Assembly (NCBI RefSeq): GCF_042653765.1
Contig: NZ_JBHSEZ010000001.1
Location: forward strand, 930,001 to 994,000
DNA: 64,000 bases
Direction: 5' to 3'
From: Castellaniella denitrificans
GTDB taxonomy: Bacteria > Pseudomonadota > Gammaproteobacteria > Burkholderiales > Burkholderiaceae_B
Shown here: positions 58,923-64,000 of the stretch, piece after piece
Layout of the letters: each line of letters begins with the position of its first letter
Numbering within the stretch: the first letter of the stretch is position 1
Made by a program: the position numbers and the translations under genes
The notes under the pieces: generated by a model
What the model was told of the DNA's origin: nothing
What the model saw: the letters and a program-made list of their open reading frames with translations, nothing else
Database searches by the model: none

Positions 58923-59903
58923 ATGAAATCCCGTACCCTGTCGCTGCTGCTGGGCGGCGCCCTGCTCTCCCTGGGCCTGGCGGCCCAGGCGGCTCCGACC
59001 AAACCCGAATGCATCGCGCCGGCCAACCCCGGCGGCGGCTTCGACCTGACCTGCCGCCTGGCCCAGGAAGGCCTGAAGGCCTCCGGCGCCCTGGCCGACC
59101 CGATGCGCATCGTCTACATGCCCGGCGGCATCGGCGCCGTGGCCTACAACCACGTGATCGCCCAGAAGCCGGACGACCCCAATTCCATCGTGGCCTTTTC
59201 CGGCGGTTCGCTGCTGAACCTGGCCCAGAAGAAGTTCGGCCGCTACAACGTCAACGACGTGCGCTGGCTGGCCGCCGTGGGCACCGACTACGGCGTGGCC
59301 GTGGTGCGCGACGACTCGCCGTACAAGAACCTGAAGGACCTGATGGCGGCCTTCAAGCAGGATCCGAGCAAGATCGTCCTGGGCGCCGGCGGCACCGTCG
59401 GCAGCCAGGACTGGATGAAGGCGGCCCTGACGGCGCGCGCGGCGGGCGTGGACTACCGCAAGATGCGCTTCGTGGCCTTCGAAGGCGGCGGCGACGCGAT
59501 CACCGCCCTGCGCGGCGGCCACATCCAGGCCTACATGGGCGACGCGGCCGAGGCCTTCACCATGCTCGAAGGCGGCGCCCCGATCCGCGTCCTGGCCGTG
59601 TTCAGCGACGCACGCCTGCCGGGCAAGCTGTCCTCCGTGCCGACCGCCCAGGAAGAAGGCTTCGACATCCAGTGGCCCATCATCCGCGGCTTCTACGTCG
59701 GCCCGAAGGTCTCGGACGCCGACTACCAGTGGTGGGTGAATGCCTTCGACAAGACCCAGGCCGACGCGTCCTTCGCCGCCATCCGCGACAAGCAGGGCCT
59801 GTTCCCCTTCAACAAGTCGGGCGCCGAACTGGACAAGTACGTCAAGGAACGCGTCGCCGACTACGCCAAGCTGGCCAATGATTTCGGCCTGATCCGTCAA
59901 TAA
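58923..59903 (+). CDS. tctC: Tripartite tricarboxylate transporter substrate-binding protein (Bug family)
   Basis: 326-aa periplasmic receptor. A signal peptide (MKSRTLSLLLGGALLSLGLA then AQA) precedes the mature protein. Bug/TctC landmarks are CIAPANPGGGFDLTCRLAQE, MRIVYMPGGIGAVAYNHVIA, FSGGSLLNLAQ, and FEGGGDAITALRGGHIQAYM. It binds an organic acid, probably citrate or another tricarboxylate given TctDE, although Bug ligands vary widely. An AGGAG Shine-Dalgarno precedes the ATG. The gene is 20 bp before tctB. Confidence 0.93.
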   Translation: MKSRTLSLLLGGALLSLGLAAQAAPTKPECIAPANPGGGFDLTCRLAQEGLKASGALADPMRIVYMPGGIGAVAYNHVIAQKPDDPNSIVAFSGGSLLNLAQKKFGRYNVNDVRWLAAVGTDYGVAVVRDDSPYKNLKDLMAAFKQDPSKIVLGAGGTVGSQDWMKAALTARAAGVDYRKMRFVAFEGGGDAITALRGGHIQAYMGDAAEAFTMLEGGAPIRVLAVFSDARLPGKLSSVPTAQEEGFDIQWPIIRGFYVGPKVSDADYQWWVNAFDKTQADASFAAIRDKQGLFPFNKSGAELDKYVKERVADYAKLANDFGLIRQ

Positions 59904-59923
59904 GCCAACGCCCGGACCCCGCC

Positions 59924-60361
59924 ATGAGTGATCGCACCCTGGGCTTCTGCGCCCTGATCTTCGCCAGCCTGATGGCGTGGTTCGGCCACGACCTGCAGGC
60001 CCCCTTTTCCTATGAACCGGTGGGCCCGCGGGCCTTCCCGATGCTGATCGCCCTGATCATCGCCCTGTGCGGCGCCTGGCTGATGTTCAAGCATTGGCGC
60101 GACCGCCGCGCCGGGGAACCGATCGACTGGCCGCGTCTGCTGCTGATGGTGGTCTACATCTTCGGCTACGCCCTGCTCTTCGAGACCCTGGGCTTCATCA
60201 TCGCCACCGCCATCGTCACCGTGCTGATCGGCCGCCTGTTCGGCGGCGCCTGGGGCAAGATGATCATCGGCGGCGTCGTGATGGGCGTGCTGTTCTTCCT
60301 GCTGTTCGACCGGGCGCTGGACGTCGTGCTGCCCCTGGGCCTCCTGGAGTTCCTGTCATGA
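59924..60361 (+). CDS. tctB: Tripartite tricarboxylate transporter small membrane subunit TctB
   Basis: 145-aa protein with four hydrophobic segments, starting MSDRTLGFCALIFASLMAWF. The conserved PVGPRAFPMLIALIIALCGA stretch marks TctB, and two further helices cover LLMVVYIFGYALLFETLGFI and MIIGGVVMGVLFFLLFD. Pairs with TctA in the inner membrane for secondary, ion-driven uptake. Its TGA overlaps the tctA ATG by 4 nt. Confidence 0.92.
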   Translation: MSDRTLGFCALIFASLMAWFGHDLQAPFSYEPVGPRAFPMLIALIIALCGAWLMFKHWRDRRAGEPIDWPRLLLMVVYIFGYALLFETLGFIIATAIVTVLIGRLFGGAWGKMIIGGVVMGVLFFLLFDRALDVVLPLGLLEFLS

Positions 60362-61911
60362 GCCAGATATTCGACCATCTGAGCATCGGCTTCGATGTCG
60401 CCTTTTCCTGGATGAACCTGCTGGTCGCCGCCCTGGGCGCCTTCCTGGGCACCCTGGTCGGCGTGCTGCCGGGCCTGGGGCCGATCAACGGCGTGGCCAT
60501 GCTCATCCCCATCGCCTACGCCCTCAACCTGCCCCCGGAAACCGCGCTGATCCTGCTGGCCGCCGTGTACGTGGGCGCCGAATACGGCGGGCGCATCAGC
60601 GCCATCCTGATCAACGTGCCGGGCGAAGCCAGCGCCATCATGACCACCCTGGACGGCTACCCGCTGTCGCGCAAGGGCCTGTCCAACGTCGCCCTGTCGC
60701 TGTCGGGCTGGTCGGCGTTCTGCGGCTCGCTGGTGGCCACCATCGGCGTGATTCTGCTCGCCCCCCTGCTGGCCCGCTGGGCCCTGGCCTTCGGGCCGGC
60801 CGAATACTTCGTGCTGATCGTCTTCGCCTTCTGCTGCCTGACCAGCCTGCTGGGCCGCCAGCCGGTCAAGGGCACGCTGTCGGCGATGCTGGGCCTGGCC
60901 ATCGCCACGGTGGGCGTGGACGCCAATTCGGGGGTCTACCGCTACACCTTCGATTCCGTCCACCTGTTCGACGGCATCGACTTCGTGGTGGTGGTGATCG
61001 CGCTGTTCGCCATCGCCGAATTGCTGGAGCTGCTGGAATCCTCCATCCGCGGCGAATCCCCGGAGGTCCCGCCCAACGAGCGCAAGCTCTTCAACCTGAA
61101 GGAGCTGCTGTTCACGAAATGGACCGTGCTGCGCAGTTCCATCCTGGGCTTCTTCATCGGCGTACTGCCGGGCGCCGGCGCCAGCGTGGCGTCCGCCGTG
61201 GCCTACTCCAACGAAAAACGCTACCAGGAAGGCCGCGACCCCAATGCGTGCTTCGGCGAGGGCGACCTGCGCGGCGTGACCGCGCCGGAAGCCGCCTCCA
61301 CCGCATCGGCCGTCGGCTCCTTCGTGCCCATGCTGACCCTGGGCGTGCCCGGCTCCGGGACCACGGCCGTGATGATGGGCGCGCTGACCCTGTACAACAT
61401 CACCCCCGGCCCGGTGCTGTTCGACACCAAGCCGGAACTGGTCTGGGGCCTGGTCGCCTCGCTGTTCATCGCCAACGTGCTGCTGTTCCTGATGAACATC
61501 CCGATGGTGCGGGTCTTCTCGAAGGTCCTGTCGCTGCCGAACTGGCTGCTGGTCCCCGGCATCCTGTGCATCAGCTACATCGGGGTGTACGCGATCAACG
61601 CCGGCACCTTCGACCTGACCATGGCCGCCTTCCTGGGCCTGATCGGCTACCTGCTGCGCAAGGCCGGCGTGCCCATGGCGCCGATGGTGCTGGGGGTCGT
61701 GCTGGGCGACATGATGGAACAGAACCTGCGCCGCGCGCTGTCCATCACCAACGGCGAACTGCACATCCTGTGGGACAGCCCGATCGCCCTGGGCCTGTGG
61801 ATCGTGTCGCTGCTCATCGTCGTCGTCCCGCCCCTGATGCGCTGGCGCCGTGCGAAGCGGCGCCAGAAGGGCGAAGCCGTCACGCCCGACCTCGTCGCCT
61901 CCGACGACTGA
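60358..61911 (+). CDS. tctA: Tripartite tricarboxylate transporter large membrane subunit TctA
   Basis: 517-aa permease from ATG at 60358 (MSQIFDHLSIGFDVAFSWMN) with about 11-12 helices. The two internally related Gly/Pro motifs are visible: GVLPGLGPINGVAMLIPIAY in the N-terminal half and GVLPGAGASVASAVAYSNEK in the second. YVGAEYGGRISAILINVPGE and AASTASAVGSFVPMLTLGVP are further TctA blocks. The start overlaps tctB. Last gene of tctCBA; it converges with a CoA-transferase gene 27 bp away. Confidence 0.95.
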   Translation: MSQIFDHLSIGFDVAFSWMNLLVAALGAFLGTLVGVLPGLGPINGVAMLIPIAYALNLPPETALILLAAVYVGAEYGGRISAILINVPGEASAIMTTLDGYPLSRKGLSNVALSLSGWSAFCGSLVATIGVILLAPLLARWALAFGPAEYFVLIVFAFCCLTSLLGRQPVKGTLSAMLGLAIATVGVDANSGVYRYTFDSVHLFDGIDFVVVVIALFAIAELLELLESSIRGESPEVPPNERKLFNLKELLFTKWTVLRSSILGFFIGVLPGAGASVASAVAYSNEKRYQEGRDPNACFGEGDLRGVTAPEAASTASAVGSFVPMLTLGVPGSGTTAVMMGALTLYNITPGPVLFDTKPELVWGLVASLFIANVLLFLMNIPMVRVFSKVLSLPNWLLVPGILCISYIGVYAINAGTFDLTMAAFLGLIGYLLRKAGVPMAPMVLGVVLGDMMEQNLRRALSITNGELHILWDSPIALGLWIVSLLIVVVPPLMRWRRAKRRQKGEAVTPDLVASDD

Positions 61912-61938
61912 GAACCGGCCGCGCGCCCCGGTCCGATC

Positions 61939-63333
61939 TCACCACCAGTCCGGCGGGCCGCTGCGCAGCGGTCCCGCCGGCAGGTCCCAGCCCCAGCGGG
62001 CGCCCTCCACGCGGCAGGGCGCCCGCAGTCTTTGCGCGGGGCCCCACGCGGTCGGCTCGACCGCCGGGTCGTAGGCCGGGCCGGGCGCCGGCCCGAGGAC
62101 GGGCGCATCCCGCGCCGGGGTCCCGGACGCGGCGTCGGCCGCTTCCTGCAGCAAACACGCCATCCGGGCCAACGACACGCGCCAGCCGCCGCCCAGGCCG
62201 GTTTCCCGGCGCAGCGACAGGCCGCGCAGCGCGCAGGCCGCCATCAGGTACCCCGCCGACTGGTCCAGCGCCTGGACCGGCAGGGGATCGGGCGCCGCGT
62301 CCTCGCCCGCCCAGGCGATGCCGGCGCTCATCTGCACCAGGCTGTCGAACCCCCGGCGCGCCCGCCAGGGTCCGGTCCAGCCCCAAGCGTCCAGGCAGAC
62401 GTCCACCAGGCCGGGCCGGATGGCCTGGCGGGCCTCGGCGTCCAGCCCCAGCGCGTCCAGCGCGCCGGGCCGGTAGCCGTGGACCAGCACGTCGGCCCGG
62501 GCCAGCAGCCGCCGGAACCGCTCCAGCCCCTCGGGGCGGCGCAGGTCCAGGAAGGCGCAGCGCTTGCCCACGGTGACTTCGGGGATCATGCCCGGCTCGT
62601 CCCAATCCTCCGGGTCCAGGCGCAGGACCTGGGCGCCATAGGCGGCCAGAAAGCGCGTGGTCGCCGGGCCGGCCAGCACGCGGGTCAGGTCCAGCACGCG
62701 GATGCCCGCCAGCGGCCGTTCGGGGTTCGGGTCGTCCAGCCACCCGGCGTCCGGCGTCCCGGCCGATCCGGGCAGGCGGTGGACCAGCGGCTCCGACGCG
62801 ACGGCGCGCCCCTGGGGATGGTCGCGCCAGGCCCCGGGCGCGCGCAGGGCGGCCGCGCAGCCGCCCCGATCCACGATGGCGTCTTCCAGCGCCCCGGCGG
62901 ATTCGCGCCGGACCCGCTCGGCGACGACCGCGCGGCCGGCGTCGCCGGGCAGGCCCAGCGCCTCCAGCGCCCGACGGCGATGATGGGCCGCGTTGGCGTG
63001 CAGGCGGATCCAGCCGTCCCGCGCCGCGTAGTCGCCCGTGACGGCGTCGCGCACGTTCGGCCGTTCCCAGCCCAGCGGCCGGATGCTGAAGCCGAACCAC
63101 CACGAGGCCAGTGCCCGGTCGAGCAGCACGGCCGGCGAATGGACGGGATCGATCCAGCGGGACAGCATGAGCGCCGCCGTCCCGATCCCGGCGCAAGCCA
63201 GGCCGGTGACGGGATAGCGCGAGGCCAGACTCCCTTCACCCGTGATCCGGGGCCCCTCGCCCGACCAGGGCTCATCCAGCGCCGCCCGCATTGCGCGCAG
63301 GAAAAATCCGGACGCGGAATCATCAAGTGTCAT
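61939..63333 (-). CDS. Class III CoA-transferase (CaiB/BaiF family) with extended N terminus
   Basis: 464-aa protein. The usual family start, LAGIRVLDLTRVLAGPATTR, appears only near residue 207, with YGAQVLRLDPEDWDEPG and GKRCAFLDLRRPEGLERFRR after it. GFDSLVQMSAGIA and LPVQALDQSAGYLMAACALR follow; the Asp in ALDQSAG corresponds to the catalytic acyl-carrying Asp. The first 200 residues (for example RITGEGSLASRYPVTGLACA, DGWIRLHANAAHHRRRALEA) look like an additional, partly CaiB-like segment. Members move CoA between organic acids. Acids and physiological role unknown. It diverges from an acyl-CoA synthetase gene. Confidence 0.85.
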   Translation of the reverse strand: MTLDDSASGFFLRAMRAALDEPWSGEGPRITGEGSLASRYPVTGLACAGIGTAALMLSRWIDPVHSPAVLLDRALASWWFGFSIRPLGWERPNVRDAVTGDYAARDGWIRLHANAAHHRRRALEALGLPGDAGRAVVAERVRRESAGALEDAIVDRGGCAAALRAPGAWRDHPQGRAVASEPLVHRLPGSAGTPDAGWLDDPNPERPLAGIRVLDLTRVLAGPATTRFLAAYGAQVLRLDPEDWDEPGMIPEVTVGKRCAFLDLRRPEGLERFRRLLARADVLVHGYRPGALDALGLDAEARQAIRPGLVDVCLDAWGWTGPWRARRGFDSLVQMSAGIAWAGEDAAPDPLPVQALDQSAGYLMAACALRGLSLRRETGLGGGWRVSLARMACLLQEAADAASGTPARDAPVLGPAPGPAYDPAVEPTAWGPAQRLRAPCRVEGARWGWDLPAGPLRSGPPDWW

Positions 63334-63455
63334 GGCATGCCTCCTGTGGGGTCGCGGCGGAGGGGTGCGGAATTAATCCAGATCAACGACTTGTCGTACC
63401 GACGCGGCATACAGTCGGATTGTCCCACGCTTTCTTTCTTATAGAGTCCCGGGCC

Positions 63456-63477
63456 ATTCGATCCCGGGATCACGAAT
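63456..63477. promoter_or_regulatory. Palindromic element upstream of the acyl-CoA synthetase gene
   Basis: ATTCG-ATCCCGGGAT-CA-CGAAT: a perfect 10-bp palindrome flanked by inverted pentamers. It lies in the 188-bp gap between the divergent CoA-transferase and acyl-CoA synthetase genes, so it could be an operator for one or both. The rest of the gap has TATAGA near 63441 as a possible -10 and no recognisable gene. Confidence 0.35.
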
Positions 63478-63521
63478 CGTATCAGCCGGCGAGACAGGCC
63501 GGCAGCAATACACGAAGGATT

Positions 63522-64000
63522 ATGAGCCGTCCAAGTCTTGTCTCGGGGCCGGACCATCCCCCCCTGCGGACAGAAACCATCGGCCAGGCCCTGTCGCATG
63601 CAGCCCACGCCTGGCCCGACCAGGAAGCCCTGGTTTCAGCGCATCAGGGCATCCGCCTGAACTATGCCCAGTTGAACGAACGCGCCAGCCGGATCGCCGC
63701 GGGGCTGATGGCCCTGGGTCTGCGGCGCGGGGATCTGGTCGGCCTGTGGGCGCCGAATTGCGCCGAATGGCCCCTGGTCCAGTTCGCGGTCGCCCGGGCG
63801 GGCATGGTCCTGGTCAGCATCAATGTGGCCTATGGCGCCAGCGAACTGGAATTCATGCTGCGCGAGATCCCCTGCAAGGCCCTGATCGTGGCGAACCATG
63901 CCCGGTTCGGCGATCCCACCCGGGCCATCGAATCGCTGCTGCCGGAAACTCCCTCGAGCCCCGCCGGCCAGCTCTGGTCGCGGAATCTGCCGGCCCTGCG
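63522..64000 (+). CDS. AMP-binding acyl-CoA synthetase, 5' part only
   Basis: The first 159 codons of an adenylate-forming enzyme, running off the window. It starts MSRPSLVSGPDHPPLRTETI with AAGGAT shortly upstream. The N-terminal fold is typical: QALSHAAHAWPDQEALVSAH, LNYAQLNERASRIAAGLMAL, GLRRGDLVGLWAPNCAEWPL and QFAVARAGMVLVSINVAYGA, followed by ELEFMLREIPCKALIV. The AMP-binding P-loop and catalytic motifs lie beyond the edge. Likely a medium- or long-chain fatty acid-CoA ligase; specificity not determinable. Confidence 0.9.
   Translation, partial: MSRPSLVSGPDHPPLRTETIGQALSHAAHAWPDQEALVSAHQGIRLNYAQLNERASRIAAGLMALGLRRGDLVGLWAPNCAEWPLVQFAVARAGMVLVSINVAYGASELEFMLREIPCKALIVANHARFGDPTRAIESLLPETPSSPAGQLWSRNLPAL

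Overview
The window is high-GC chromosomal DNA, with almost every gene ending close to or overlapping the next. Gene content points to a betaproteobacterium of the order Burkholderiales, most likely family Alcaligenaceae (Bordetella/Achromobacter/Castellaniella/Pigmentiphaga-like). The evidence is a paired cphA/cphA' cyanophycin locus with a DUF1854-linked ABC transporter, a PhaM-type granule protein, a caa3-like oxidase with cytochrome c fused to subunit II, Bug-family TctC transport, and the WaaA/WaaC/GlmU set. No rRNA, tRNA, CRISPR array, phage or insertion sequence was seen.

Layout. 1-5.4 kb (minus): a family-5 (peptide/nickel type) ABC importer operon, truncated at the left edge. It diverges from ridA, dgoK and dgoA (5.5-7.6 kb) across a short AT-rich region with several inverted repeats. 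7.7-16 kb: envelope and storage genes, comprising a small secreted protein with galU, waaA, waaC, a gamma carbonic anhydrase, a GT4 glycosyltransferase, glmU, phaM and a Nudix hydrolase. 16-25 kb: a complete-looking aa3/caa3 oxidase and haem A cluster (coxB, ctaD, two small proteins, coxC, DUF2909, SURF1, a Sco-like protein, ctaA, ctaB, sco), but no Cox11/CtaG gene. Four copies of an approximately 83-bp structured repeat lie around glmU, the Nudix gene and the oxidase cluster.

25-38 kb: a CPA1 antiporter with a cyclic-nucleotide-type domain, rpoH preceded by a perfect CIRCE element, an EEP-family hydrolase, aspS, DUF502, fmdB, a second putative antiporter, a GMC oxidoreductase, ubiA and a PLP aminotransferase. 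38-48 kb: the cyanophycin region. An M23 peptidase, cphA and the shorter cphA' are on the minus strand, divergent from an ABC exporter-like protein and DUF1854. A protein resembling Bacillus Tgl transglutaminase follows, convergent with DUF1854.

48-64 kb: patatin-like hydrolase, ssb, an MFS transporter, uvrA, a large dual-sensor diguanylate cyclase, the TctDE two-component system, the TctCBA tripartite tricarboxylate transporter, a class III CoA-transferase and the start of an acyl-CoA synthetase.

The strongest candidates for under-described biology are the cyanophycin-linked ABC/DUF1854 pair with its transglutaminase-like neighbour and symmetric divergent control region, and the dispersed hairpin repeat family, whose second stem shows compensatory changes. 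Start codons were chosen from overlaps, Shine-Dalgarno sequences and family conventions. All family assignments come from reading motifs; no database search was run.
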